From assembly GCA_036172665.1 (NCBI GenBank), contig CM069874.1, forward strand, positions 26,619,946 to 26,683,945: a stretch of 64,000 nt of DNA, given 5' to 3'. How positions within the stretch are numbered: position 1 is the stretch's first letter; the number at the start of each line of letters is the position of its first letter. This document shows positions 21,800 to 33,949 of the stretch, piece after piece. Source of the DNA: Prosopocoilus inquinatus. Its lineage: Eukaryota > Arthropoda > Insecta > Coleoptera > Lucanidae. The translations under genes and the position numbers were made by a program. The notes beneath the pieces are model-generated. The model saw only the letters and a program-made list of their open reading frames with translations. It searched no databases and had not been told where the DNA came from.

Positions 21800-24700
21800 T
21801 TTTCATATTCTCTGCAAATCTAACGAGCAAGATCTATCCACAAATTAACTATAAATATTTATATTATAAAAATAAATCAAATTAAATTTTGACTGTTTCA
21901 TTACAGTGAAAGCAATTTCGAAGCATTTCGAAGTAGTTCTTATTTTAAAACACAAAAGATTTGCCAATTGAGAAAATTATTGTTTCCAATCAGAATTTAA
22001 TCTGAAAATTTTGGATATTTGTGTCAAAGTACCTGCCAAAATTTTCATACTGATTAACTAAAACCTGAAGTTAAATTTTATAATACGCTGTTTTGATTCG
22101 CACAGTGAATGTTGGGATTAATTGTTTGTACTGTATGTACTGCACTTCAGTCACAAGAGAGCTTTAAAAGCTCTCTCTTTCCGAATAATGGACGATGCGG
22201 CTCAGTCGTTCAAGTACGAATTCACTTCGGCGGCTTCTCTTCGGTTTATTATTCAATGGTGCCCGTGTAACACAAAGCAAGAAAAGTTGATCTCTTTCAG
22301 AGAGTACATGAATTACAATTAAAATTCTCGAGAATGTAATTTGTTTTCTTATTTTTTTGTTGTATTTTAAAAATTTGAACGTTCAAAAATTCATGTTTTG
22401 TTATATACTTTTATCGCGAAAATTTATTCTTACTGACAGACAATTACTCTTAGGATGGAACAAAAGCGTTCCGAATATATTTTTTAAGAAAAATAAATTA
22501 AAAAATTGAAAAAAATGTAAAACAAAGAATTAAGAAGTAAGAACACAGCTATTAAATTACGCACTTAAACAATAAATTTATTTTAATATTAAAAAAATAT
22601 TCAAACATTTATTTATTTAGTATATGTAGATCATATTATATCTAATAAATGTTTAAGCTGGAAAGTAGATTAGCAAGAGAATTTATAAAGCTTGAAAATA
22701 TGATTAATATTAAAGTAAAATAAAGTGTACATATACAATAATCACCAAAAAATTAAAATATTTTTCTCTTAAATTGTAATGAATCAAAACAGAAATGCAA
22801 TTGTTTAGATTAGAAATAGAGAACTTATCTAGTCCTGGTACAGTATCAGAAGTGAATATAGTTTTCTTTAAGCAAAGTCCAAAGATGATAAACTTTTTCT
22901 ATAAAATAATGGTTTTATACGATCCCTTATAAAATTTTAAATATCGAGAAAACCAGTGAAACGATTCGGTGGCCATCAGCTGTTCCAGACCTCACAGTAG
23001 AAAGCACTGGGCTTATTCAAAACAAGCAATTAACCTACGAGATAATGTTGTATACTTACTCAGGAAGCAATTAACAAAAATCACAATGCTTGCTATACAA
23101 TATTTGAAAGTAAGAAGCACGAGGTGGCCAAGCTGATGGCATCAAGGCGTGTCCTTGATGACATCAGCTAATCAGAAGCGAAATCACCGGTGGCATTAAA
23201 TCCTGAAATTGACCAATAACAGTTGTTGGTGCAAAAAATGTCACAGCTGTGCCATTTGCGTTTACCTTTTATTTCGTAAGACAAAAATAACGCATACCAA
23301 AGACTTATGTGATAAACAGAAATAGCGCATATCTGATAACAGTGAATAAATTCGCTAGGGAAGTTATCCGTCTCAGTGGTTGTCTCTGCTAGAGACTAAA
23401 ATTACCTACTAATTTTCATCTCAATCTAGTTGCTTTCTGTCGCTATATCGCGTCATTATTAAATCATGTCAGTTTATGCTGTTCGTAGCTTTATCATGAT
23501 TTCTGATTCAGAAAGTGACTTAGATCTTTCCAATACTCCATCAGAAGTAGTAAATCGGGTCGTAAAAAAATATAGTCGTCGTAATCACTTTCTTAAGCTG
23601 GTGAACACTACCAAATTCGACTTCGCCTCGTGTGGTAAATTATTACTTTCGTCACTCGTTGAATAATATACTGTTTATTACAATTTATTTATATCAAGGA
23701 GTTAATTAATGTCTGAAACTATAACTGTTTAAAATTCAGATGGTAAATACAGAGATTTTCAGCTCTCTGACTGAAAAAAACGAGACCGGAGTAATTTTTG
23801 CGAAAAGTCGGAGATAAGCGGAGATGAATATCGAAATGAAAATAAAGCGTGGATTTGGAGCAGATCCGGATACAATTTCATTCAAAAGTCGCTCTTATTA
23901 TTCCGGGTACTTTGCTTCATCTCCGACAATATTTTTCCTGCTGCGTGGCCAGATAGATTCCCTCGATACCACTCTTATGTTGAATATATCTCATTTACAA
24001 ATCGCACACGAGACGTATCTTAAAGAGGATGAAAGGTAAAGCGTTTCAACCGGATTTATAGGATACGATAAGGATAATCCAAACAAATTAAAGCCAAGCA
24101 ATAAAAACGAAGTAATCCTAATTAAAAGGAGTAATTTATAAATTGCTTTTTGAATTAAAACTGAGAGATTTCACTTCTGAAAGGGTAAGGCTAACTCTAT
24201 TAGGCGACATTCGTACTTAAAAACTTTCTTTCACCAAACAGTTATGTGCAAACACCATGAATAAACATGTCATTAGATATTAATTGAAGGCTTGTCTAGG
24301 CATCTGTACTAAATAGATCTCACGAGAAGCTTCTTTCTCTCTTTTCATTATTCATAATTACATTTAGTACTTTAATTCACATTTTTTGATAATTAATTAA
24401 TTTTAGTTCACATGTTTTGAAATTTTTCAGAAATGGGCAGAACGGACATTATGTGTAGAACATTTTTACTCCGTTTGATAAACCGAACCTACAATTTTAA
24501 CTTGTCCAGGCAACAGCCAAACACCCTGTATACTCATCCTTAAATTATATGGGGGACAGGCATCCATTGACAGTGTTTTCATAATACAAAAAAAAGAATT
24601 AAATTTTTAATATTTCTCCTCATACCTTATGCAAAGAAACCGTCATTAAATAAATATGAAATACTTCCACTGGCTTCAATTTCTTTATTAAAATTAACAT

Positions 24701-24984
24701 TCACCTATTAAAAACATACATGAATTTACGACGTTCGCTCATATTCATATCTACGAAACTACAAGTAAAAATTCCATAGTAAACTTGAAACATTTAGATT
24801 CTCTTTTTGAAAAATATTCTAAACATGCTGGCTCTCATTTTTGCAATCCACTGCCAAACAGTAACGGAGAAAAAGACAATAAAATATCTAAGAGAAAATT
24901 AAAATTATTTTTGTCTAACAATTCATTTCATTCGACAGAAGAGTTCTCGTCCGTGCTGACTTGTGGCAACACTTGACTGCGAGC
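21800..24984. other. No firm gene; short hairpin at 23131
   Basis: Open frames at 22122-22322 (with an internal MDDAAQSFKYEF start at 22188 in a GC-richer patch) and 23466-23666 are unrecognised and unsupported. A near-perfect 17-bp inverted repeat AGCTGATGGCATCAAGG at 23131-23147 pairs with 23153-23169 around a 5-base loop. The rest is AT-rich. Confidence 0.4.
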
Positions 24985-25140
24985 TGTTGGAGCATAGTTA
25001 TTTTATCGAGCGGTTGCCGAAATAATAATAATTAGACACACAGTTGAATTACGATTTAATAATAACTGTTTAATGACTTGTAAAAAGTTCTGAAAGTATT
25101 TTAATAAAACCTGCGTTTACGAAGCTATCCAGTTTTATCA
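24985..25140 (+). repeat. 5' LTR of copia element
   Basis: Begins TGTTGGAGCATAG and ends ..CCAGTTTTATCA. It matches the 3' LTR at 30350-30502 nearly base for base, with differences in the first 50 bases and one small length change. Flanking five-base words are cgagc at the left and cggac after the right LTR, alike at three of five positions, so the target duplication is doubtful or eroded. Confidence 0.9.
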
Positions 25141-25154
25141 GGTTATGGACCCAG
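25141..25154 (+). other. Primer-binding site
   Basis: ggttatggacccag immediately follows the LTR and is one base from the half-tRNA-Met-initiator site of copia elements. Confidence 0.75.
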
Positions 25155-25236
25155 AAATACGTGTGGTGAAGGTGAAGAATATCAAGAAATTTTGAAATAC
25201 GTTTAAATTTTGAAATTTGGAAAATTTATTCGGAAT

Positions 25237-26201
25237 GAATGGAACGCTGAAGATAGAACCGTTAAAAAAACAATTACGACACATGGAAACTCCAGATGGA
25301 AGCCCTTTTAATTAAAAACGATGCTTGGTCTTATGTTAATAGGCAATGTAAACAACCAGAACTTATGTCAGGTGATGACAGATCGGCCAAAGCCGTGGAA
25401 TTATAGATCAGAAACGATGCGAAGGCAAAATCAGATAAAATTTTATCTATTTGTCCATCAGAATTAAAACAAATAAAACGTTGTAATACATCTCGGGAGG
25501 TTTGGTTAAAATTGAAACGTACCTACATATATGAATCAAAGGATCAAAGGGGCCTGCGAAGAAAGCAAGAAAATAAGGACGTACGCGAGCACTTGAACAA
25601 ATTTTTTGACGCTGTGGATAAGCTGCAGGAAATGGAAGTAGAAATTAATTCTGATTTGTTGGCGATTATGTTATACAGTTTGCCCTCCAGCTTTGAAAAC
25701 TTTCGATGTGCCATCGAATTTCGCGACGAGTTGCCGAATCCAGACATTCTTAGGGCGAAGATACTTGAAGAAAGTGATGCTCGGAATAATAGCATTCGCA
25801 ACACATGTCAAGAAGCTATGGCAGTGTATAAAAGTGGTGTTCGTCATCGACAGAATTTTGAGAAACATTCTAATCATGAGAATGCAAACTGTGACAAAAC
25901 ATTCAAATTTCGCTGTCATAGATGTCGGAAAATCGGTCATAAAGTAGCGGATTGTAAACTCAAATGGACACCTAAATCAAAACCGAAGATTAGGGCTAGT
26001 GCGTCTTTTCACACTTGTAATGTAACTTTTGATGGGAACTGGTGTTTGGACAGTGGTGCTACATCGCATTTCTGTAAAGACATTGACATTTTCATTGAAA
26101 TTTATGAAAACTCTTGCGGAAGATTGAAATTAGGTACAGAAACAGCCTCTACTGAAATCAAAGCTAGTGGAACTGTGAAATTAATTGCAGATGTTTTTTG
26201 A
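25237..26201 (+). pseudogene. Copia gag and protease start
   Basis: Gag reads from about 25237 with a 1-base insertion in an A run near 25265 and an in-frame TAG near 25404, then stays open from 25512 to 26201. Seen in order: WKLQMEALLIKNDAW, VWLKLKRTY, LPSSFENFRCAIEFRDELP, a zinc knuckle CHRCRKIGHKVADC (C-X2-C-X4-H-X4-C, near 25917), and the protease active site WCLDSGATSHFC (near 26041). The frame stops at 26201 inside the protease. Gag packages the RNA and the aspartic protease cuts the polyprotein; this copy cannot make either whole. Confidence 0.9.
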
Positions 26202-26295
26202 AATAATACAAATATTACTCTGCGAGATACTCTTCATGTTCCCGATTTACGAACTAATCTGTTATCCATAGCTAAGATTACTAATAACGGCTATA

Positions 26296-27126
26296 ATGTT
26301 ATTTTCAAGAAAAATATGGCACTGTAAACCAAAAAATGGCAGCATAGAATTTGTAGCTGATCGAATTGGCGATATATACTATGTGCGTGAAGCGCTGAAT
26401 CCAACAGAAAATTCTCTACTTTCTATGGAAAAATGGCACCGACGCCTTCGTCATTTAAATACACGTGATCTTGATGCAGTGCGAAATGAAAATGTAATTG
26501 GAGTGGAAGTCGAAAAATCAGCAAATGAACTGATATGTGATGTTTGTTTACGTGGAAAAATGGTCCGGACACCTTTTCCAAAGAAATCGACACGGAGTGA
26601 CGTTTTTGATGTTGCTAACGGCACGGAATTTGAGAATGAAATATTTGAAAGTTTCTTGAAATAAAAAGGAATCACAAAAAGGTTGACGGTACCATACAAT
26701 CCGGAACAGAATGGTGTCTCAGAACGAAAGAATCCTACGCTTCTTGACATGGCACGTTGTCTGCTAATACAATCGAAGTTGCCTCGTAAGTTTTAGGCTG
26801 AAGCCGTGAATACAGCCAATTATATTCGAAATCGCTGTTCATCGAAGGCTTTAAATGGCAAAACCCCGTATGCATTGTGGAATGGAAAGAAATCGAATGT
26901 CAGTAATCTTAAAGAATTTGGTTGTCAAGTTTTATGGCTAAATCGTAATCCGAAGAAAGGTAAATTTGAATCGAGATGCAGGGAAGGAATATTCTTGGGT
27001 TATTCCGAAGAGTCCACGGGTTACCGAGTGTGGTTACGTGAAGATAAGAAAGTTGAAGTTACTCGAGACGTGAAATTTAGGGAAGATGTCAAAAATGAAA
27101 TTGATGAATTTCTAGATTTCTTTTGA
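26296..27126 (+). pseudogene. Copia integrase, internally deleted
   Basis: The zinc-binding pre-integrase domain is present (HRRLRHLNTRDLDAV, later CDVCLRGKM). After KKSTRSDVFD the sequence jumps to NGTEFENEIFES, so about a hundred residues with the first catalytic Asp are missing. A stop at 26662 follows. The next block has the catalytic-Glu motif PYNPEQNGVSERKN (near 26695), a stop near 26794, and then the C-terminal part (NTANYIRNRC, GCQVLWLN, GYRVWL) up to the stop at 27126. Confidence 0.85.
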
Positions 27127-27138
27127 GACAGTAACAAC

Positions 27139-27958
27139 ATGGATGAAACTTCTTTGCAACAATTATTGGAAATAGATGTTAATTCTATTGAAAATGTGAA
27201 TTTACCGAATGAAGAAGACGAGGAAGATGAAAAGGAAGACCACGAGGAAAATTTTACTGCGGATAACAAGCGAGGACCAGGAAGACCAAGAATAATTAGG
27301 ACTGGCGGTAGAGGTAGACCCCGTAAAGAATATAACACGGTAAATAAACAACCGGAAGATCAACTTGGAGATACGGGTAACGCTGATTTTTCATTTTTGT
27401 CGGAAATATGTATGAAGCAAGCTTTGTCTGGTGCAGACGCCGAAGAATGGTTGGATGCCATGGCTTCAGAAATTAAAACAAATAATTAAAAACGATACCT
27501 GGTAACTGGTAAACAAACCTCAAAATTGTCAAATCATTGGAAGTAGAATAGTTTTAAGAAACAAATATTGCTGAGATGAAACATTAGAAAGAAGAAAAGC
27601 TCGTCTCGTAGCACAAGGATTTAGTCAGCGACTAGGTGTGCATTTCAATCAAACTTTTGCCCCCGTTGCTCGACTGAGTTCGATACGTTTGTTGACTTCT
27701 CTGGCTGTGCGTCATAAAATGAAAATTAGCCAGTTTGACGTGACGACGGCTTATTAGAATGGTGATCTCGAGGAAGATATTTTCATGGAATCTTCAAAAA
27801 TGCTGAAAGAGATACTACAACGTATCGTGTCTACTGAAAAGAAATTTAAAGAGAAAGAAAGAAATTTTACAACATGTCAATCAAGTTTGTAAATTACAAA
27901 AATCATTGTACGGCTTACGTCAAGCTGGAAGAAATTGGTGTATCAAGTTGAGTGATGT
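27139..27958 (+). pseudogene. Copia reverse transcriptase, N-terminal part
   Basis: An acidic linker and a GRGRPRKEY basic patch lead into the polymerase start (ALSGADAEEWLDAMASEIK, near 27418). With frameshifts and stops it continues through RLVAQGFSQRLGV, FAPVARLSSIRLL and KISQFDVTTAY (first catalytic aspartate block, near 27730) to NWCIKLSDV, where it is cut at 27958 by a DNA transposon. The remaining polymerase resumes at about 29300. Confidence 0.85.
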
Positions 27959-28126
27959 ACAGTTGGGGAAATAGAAAGCGGGACAGTAAACTTTCGTTAG
28001 TTTAAACCTTACTTCTAAATTTCGGTAACTATGGTAATTTATCAACCTTCACATTAAGTAAAATGATTAATCATTCCGTTTATAAAAAAAATTTGTACAA
28101 ATCGTTTTTGATTGCAGCGAAAACCT

Positions 28127-28189
28127 CGAGCAGCCTCTGTACAGCTGTTTCAGCCCTGCTTGGGGCCTCTTCAGCAGAGACATAGCTCG
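28127..28189 (-). ncRNA. Type-I hammerhead ribozyme, copy 3a
   Basis: Core CUGAAGA and GAAAC intact; stem II begins GGCCC so its first pair is G-U; triplet GUA, which hammerheads can still cleave. Confidence 0.75.
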
Positions 28190-28437
28190 ACATTCCCACT
28201 GCAAACAAAAACGACTTGTCCAATTTATTAGCAATTGCGATGTAAGAGTGATGAACAGATAAAATAGCGACATCTAATGATCGCTTTTTGATCTGACATT
28301 GCAGTAGGATAGACAAATTGAAGCGGGATTTGCTCCTAATAAGTCCCCCATGCAAGGCGGCCGTGCTTGCTGTCAAAGAATAATGAAAGTTTTTAAAAAA
28401 AATTTGTGCAAATCGTTTTTGATTGCAGCGAAAACCT

Positions 28438-28500
28438 CGAGCAGCCTCTGCACAGCTGTTTCAGCCCTGCTTGGGGCTTCTTCAGCAGAGACGTAACTCG
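28438..28500 (-). ncRNA. Hammerhead ribozyme, copy 3b, blocked cleavage site
   Basis: Core and stem II intact, but the triplet is GUG. Position 17 should not be G, so self-cleavage is expected to be lost. The outer stem I arm is CGAGU. Confidence 0.75.
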
Positions 28501-28570
28501 ACATTTCCACTGCAAACAAAAACGACTTGTCCAATTTATTCGCAATTGCGATGTTTTTGTTTGCAGTGGG

Positions 28571-28628
28571 AACGTCTCTGCTGAAGAAGCCCCAAGCAGG
28601 GCTGAAACAGCTGTATAGAGGCTGCTCG
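28571..28628 (+). ncRNA. Hammerhead ribozyme, copy 3c, stem I truncated
   Basis: Plus strand: CUGAAGA at 28581, intact stem II and GAAAC, triplet GUA. The CGAGCTAC part of stem I has been deleted on the 5' side, leaving only the inner pairs. Confidence 0.7.
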
Positions 28629-28841
28629 AGGTTTTCGCTGCAATCAAAAACGATTTGCACAAAATTGTTTTAAAAACTTTCATTATTCTTTGACAGCAAG
28701 CACGGCCGCCTTGCATTGGGGACTTATTAGGAGCAAATCCCGCTTCAATTTCTCTATCCTACTGCAATGTCAAAAAGCGATCGTAAGATTATTTTATCTG
28801 TTCATTTCGTTTATAATTAAAAATTATAACGAACAAATACC

Positions 28842-28866
28842 TATACAATACAATACAATACAATAC
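28842..28866. repeat. ATACA microsatellite
   Basis: Four to five ATACA units next to the ribozyme element, within the TA-flanked element. Confidence 0.8.
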
Positions 28867-29299
28867 TATAATACAAATAAATCATACTATATGCAATAGT
28901 TAGTTTTTATTTTACTTACAATTATTTCCACGCGAAATAAAATGAAACAAAATAACAGTCATGCAGCCTTTCGATTAAATTATTGAATGCAAATGTCCGG
29001 AGATTGATTGAATTAAGGTTTCTAATATACATATTCTACATCCAAAATGTCACATAGTTTTTCCAAAGGCTTCACTAATTCCTTTTAATTCACTGGTCGA
29101 AAATTTTCACTTACATTTCCCTTAGAAAGCCGATACATTCTTAAGAACTCAAGTTGACAAGTTAATTCTGACGTTCAGTGACGGTAATAAATTAATTAGA
29201 AGGGTCACGACCGTCACCAAGGAAACTTCACACTATCAAAATCATCGGAAATTTCATTATAAGACTTGTCCCGCTTTATGTTTCCGCAGCTGTACTTAC

Positions 29300-30175
29300 T
29301 GTTACTTACTAACGAATGGGTGCGGTACCTACTAATGCTGATTCGTGTGTTTTTCGATTAGAGAAGGAAAACGTTTGTTGGAATTTATATACACGATATT
29401 TTAATTCTGTCATCCAACGACGAAATTTTCTTCGGAAATAGGACGCAAACTTTCGAAAGAATTGGAAATGAAATATCTCGGTGAAGTAACCTATTGCTTA
29501 GGTATTGAATTTTTGAAAAACGGGAACAGTAATCATTTGAGCCAAAAGGGATATATAACTGACATTCTCAAACGCTTTTACATGTCAGATTGTAAACCGG
29601 TATCTATTCCATGGGTAACTGGTACCAAATTAGAGGGAAATGTTGATGAACACGAAAACACTAAAAAATTACCCTACCTTAAATTAATTGGCGCCTTGAA
29701 TTATTTAGCTGTGACAACTCATCCTGATATTAGTTTTGTTGTGAGTTATCTAAATCAATTTAATCATTGCTATGTCAAGACACATTGGATAGCCGCTAAA
29801 AGAGTGTTACGATATCTTAAAGAAACGATATCAACTTCAATTTGCTATACACCAGATAGTAATCCTTTGATTGGTTTTGTGGATGCCGACTGGGGAAGTT
29901 GCCTTGATGACCGCAGATCGTACACTAATTACGTGTTCGTTTTAAATGGAGGACCCATTTCTTGGGAATCGAAGAAACAGAAAATCGTAGCTCTATCATC
30001 CGCAGAAGCTGAATATATGGGAATGACTGAAGCAACTAAAGAATTAATTTATTTGCAGAAGTATATATTGGAATTGAATCAAGAAAAGTTGAAGAATGTG
30101 GATATTTACACAGACAATCAAAATGCTTTGAAGCTCGCAAAAAAACTTCTTTTCACAATCGTAGTAAGCACATAG
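29300..30175 (+). pseudogene. Copia reverse transcriptase C-part and RNase H
   Basis: After a broken stretch that should carry the catalytic YVDD (only IY then DILILSS-like codons in different frames remain near 29380-29415), an open frame from 29462 gives ELEMKYLGEV, the LIGALNYLAVTTHPDISF block, RVLRYLK and the RNase H domain. Seen in RNase H: GFVDADWGSC (first Asp), ALSSAEAEYMG (Glu), and YTDNQNALKLA (Asp). It ends at 30175 by frameshift; the usual HIDI..FIRE tail follows in other frames to about 30300. A near-complete RNase H contrasts with the broken polymerase. Confidence 0.88.
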
Positions 30176-30335
30176 ATAGCAACATCATTTTATTCGTGAG
30201 GTGATAAAAAGAGGTGATTTGATTGTGAAACATACACCAATTGAAATTATGAAATTATTACTTACTAAAGGTGTATCTCGACAGAAGCATGAAAATTGTT
30301 TAAAAATGTTGGGGATAAAAAAATGTTTCGGCATT

Positions 30336-30349
30336 TCTTCGAGGGGGCG
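30336..30349 (+). other. Polypurine tract
   Basis: cttcgagggggcg directly before the 3' LTR, the expected place for plus-strand priming. Confidence 0.6.
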
Positions 30350-30502
30350 TGTTCGAGCATAGTTATTTTATCGAGTCGTTGCCGAAATAATAATTAGACA
30401 GACAGTTGAATTACGATTTAATAATAACTGTTTAATGACTTGTAAAAAGTTCTGAAAGTATTTTAATAAAACCTGCGTTTACGAAGCTATCCAGTTTTAT
30501 CA
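30350..30502 (+). repeat. 3' LTR of copia element
   Basis: TGTTCGAGCATAG...CCAGTTTTATCA, the partner of 24985-25140. High identity between the LTRs suggests a fairly recent insertion, which contrasts with the many breaks in the coding part. Confidence 0.9.
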
Positions 30503-30507
30503 CGGAC

Positions 30508-33500
30508 GCATACCCTTAATTTCATTTTCTTGAAAATTTTATTGTATTTTATGACTCAGGTTTTATTTATTATGTTTCTATTGTTATTTACATCATTTAA
30601 TTGTTGTTTTTTATCTTTGACAGTTTGAGTGTCCACATATACTATTTGTACCTGACGTTGTAACAATTCATATAAAATGCAAGTCTTTTTACTCTGATAG
30701 TCAGTGGAACCACCCCCGTTTAGAGATAACCCAACCTACTCTTTTCATCCCCTCGAGCCATCCCTGGGAGATAATTTTCTTCTTTTTCTTTATTCGGTAG
30801 CTAATTTGAATTTTAAGGTCAAAGATATGCTCTCAGGTGTTTCCGCACGAAGACCAAATAGTGTCATTAGATGCTTCAAGTTTGTCAAATTCTTCTCCCT
30901 CTCCTTATGAGGTTTTTCTCGTTTAACATATTGAATATATACAGGGTCTCCCAAGTTGAGTGGCCTATTAAAAGTTTTCGGGGAAAGGAATGGTGAATTA
31001 TGGTATTTTTTCATAGTAAGTGTCGACAAGACAAAAATATTTCTTGAGTTACAAGCTATATTAACACACAATGCTATGTTATATTAGTTGAAGGTTTAAT
31101 TTTGATTATGTTAAATAAGTTTTACTTACATTTTTGGAATGTATTATTAAGATTTCGCATCAGAATTTTTTATTTTGCCTCAAATAATACTTACACTAAA
31201 ACACAAATTTTGTTCCATGAATTAAATGATATGGGTTACGACAAAACACATTGAACTGCAGGACTGCAGGACTTTGCTGATATGAAGGCATCTCTTAAGC
31301 CTAGCTAAAGGTAAACACATCGTAAGCGAAAATGGTAATATTCGGCCAAGAAGTCTTCAAGCTTCACGACAACAAGAAACACATTCGTGGTAACAAAACA
31401 AAATACGTACGGAGATTATTTTTGATATCTGTAAAGAGAATTCATTTAGGAACATTTTAAAACATTACATAAGTCGGTAGCAACAGCAATAAGGAAGTAG
31501 TTTTTTTGTGAAAAGCAATAAAACTCATTTAACAAAAAAGTGTTTACTAGAAATTGGGAATGACGCGCTCTAAGAAGAAAACGAGAGGGAGATGTTTTTC
31601 TTGTATGATCTATATAAAGGGGATGGAGCGATTTTCAAGAAAGTCAGGAAAATACCAGCAAATAATCCGCGTCGTGTATTATCGAAAAAAGTTACCAAAA
31701 TACCAGCAAACATCTGCGTCGGGTGTTTTCGAAAAAGTCAATTAAAAACGAAAGTACAGTGTCGAAGTTCCATTGAATTAAGTAAACGAACGAGAGCGTG
31801 CGTGTACGTTAATAATAAAGTACAGATGGGACAAAAGCCGTAGGATGAACAAAATTATTAACATAACGTCCGGAACTATTTAAATCACTTATCAATTTTA
31901 ATAAAAATTGTCCAAATAAATTGAACGTTAAATGTCAAGACAAGTAGTAAACATTTAAAGGAAAGCTAGCGTATCAGTATCGCAAAAATAAATATCAAAC
32001 AATTAATAACTCCATTGCAGGAACTTAGTTTGTTATAAACCGTTTAAAATAAAGAAATATATTTCATTTATTGTTGCAAAATAAAAAAAAAATGTTAAAT
32101 AAACCCATAGAAGAAAATTAACGATTTTAATTTGTTCTGAATTTCATTCAAAATTATAATTGAGCTTTTATTTATAACAATTAGAAAAGAACCCAGGAGA
32201 TTGTTATAAACAACAAACAAAAAGGTCACGACCCTGGACCTATAAGAGTTTCATGTTAACAAAAATTTATATGCGTTATTACAAACAAAAATTGTTGCAC
32301 GGCAAAATAAAGAATTATTTATTTCTTAGTAAAATAGGAATTCAATATCTGCTTCTTTTTTTTCAAAGCTGTATACGAATAACTGCATTAATGTCATTAA
32401 TTCATACAAATAAAGTAAACAATTTTAAGAAAACTAATGGAAATAGGTATGGGAAATGCTACTAGTAATCAATGTAGAATGCATGATGCAAAAATATTCT
32501 GTGTGGCCCATTTACGAGTTTTAGACAGTTAAACAGTACCAGGTTCCACACCATATTGTGACCACACTGAATTTTTCAGTGATAACTAGGATATGATTTG
32601 AAAGGCTGAACATTATTATTTCAAACTTCAGGCAACTTGAATCTTGAAATTTGAAAGTGTCATAAACAGTCTTAACAATTTTTACTTGGAATAATGTATA
32701 GAATGGAAATTTGCAATAAAATATATACATTTTTGATTAGACAGTCGGCCGTAAACTACTATCAAAGCGCGTTCGTAAAGTTGGGTGAAAAGGGAGGGTA
32801 AAGTAAACATGCGGTAAACAGTTCGTTTCCTTTCCTAAAATTTTGACGAACGCATAAAGGGAAACAAATAGGAAACCAACATCTAATTGTTGGTTTGTTG
32901 TCGTCACCGAACACTCCGATTACACATTTTAATACAAATAGTTGTACCTTGTACAAAATAATGGAGAATATTTTCTTAAAAAGAAATACCACAAGAAATA
33001 ATACTTAAAAAGTTATAATGACGGCAACATAATCCTTTCTTCTAGATTTTATAATATTTCCATTCGAGTCTCTCATCACTAAGGCCTCGAATCTGAGGGT
33101 CCAAACTCAGAGGCGTTGTAAACCGCGCGCGGCGGGGCTCGATTTCTCGCTGGATTTCCGACAGGCACGGGGATTCTACGATCGAATTCTGTGTCTCATT
33201 AATTTTGATTCTGATGATTTGACATTTATTTGATTGCTCAGTCTCTCCGTAAATATTGAAGAGTTCAAAATTTACTTACAGAAAGCGTCTCTCACAACCT
33301 GTTATATTGAGAGATCATTTTCTCGCTTTAAAAGAAAAGACATTGTCACGGCAAATCGAAACGAACGAATGAACGAAAATTTGTAACGTTATTTAATAAT
33401 TAATTTTAATAACAATTAATAGCTGAGAAATTTTAGTATTTTCTTCCCTATTCGAATTTCGAATACCTGAGACTACTCAACAACGCGCGTCTCTGTTAAA

Positions 33501-33949
33501 CCGGGCAATCGAACAATTCAGATATGCGCTACACCGGGGGTGTTACGATGCGTAATCGGCATCTGGGAGACTGGACGGGCTATTTTCCTCGATGCTGTAC
33601 TCATCACTTCAGGCGTACATGCAGTTCTATTCCATTGCTATCATTTTTTTCACATTTGCAAACGTTTTTACTTCCTTACAGTTACACTGTACAAATAGGT
33701 TACGAGAATTCTGGCGGCTTTCGTCAATCTTCCCCATCTTCCCACACTGCTGACTGCGGGAGCAAAAGTAACTCGGGTAATTCTCCGGCGCGTTCGTAAA
33801 GTCGCTCACCCCATTTCCCTCGATTTTACGAGTGAACTGGAGAGTAGTGGTGTTACACGAGGAGACATTTGTATTTGTTATCTTTCTTACACAATAAACT
33901 TTGAATGGAATGGGATGGCGTTACCTGAACATATATGTTTGTTGATTTA
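30508..33949. other. No recognisable gene
   Basis: Mostly AT-rich. tatacagggtctcccaagtt at 30939 resembles the tip of a TA-inserting element but no second end is visible. A GC-rich patch at 33100-33190 (gcgcgcggcgggg) and a region at 33480-33850 have open frames without recognisable similarity. Confidence 0.4.

Larger units (their letters stand above)
28086..28802. mobile_element. Hammerhead-ribozyme foldback element, locus 3
   Basis: Two minus-strand ribozyme units (311 bp apart) then one plus-strand unit. Left end AAAAAATTTGTACAAATCG, right end ..TTATCTGTT. A 14-bp near-identical repeat CATTCCGTTTATAA / CATTTCGTTTATAA flanks it (28072-28085 and 28803-28816). Differences among units show it is older than locus 1. 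Confidence 0.85.
27960..29292. mobile_element. Non-autonomous TA-flanked (mariner-like) element in copia
   Basis: Starts CAGTTGGGGAAATAGAAAGC and ends with a complement of CAGCTGCGGAAACATAAAGC, between TA dinucleotides (27958-27959 and 29293-29294). Copia reverse-transcriptase codons stop at the left TA and resume after the right one, so the boundaries are supported by the host frame. It has no transposase and carries a ribozyme element at 28086-28802. Confidence 0.75.

Noticed and set aside
30939..30965. TACAGGGT-type transposon tip, also near 24515 and 61955
   Set aside because: Single ends without a matching inverted partner; too short to annotate.
32762..33850. Shared gcgttcgtaaagt words at 32769 and 33791
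   Set aside because: The match is short and flanks differ; no element could be defined.
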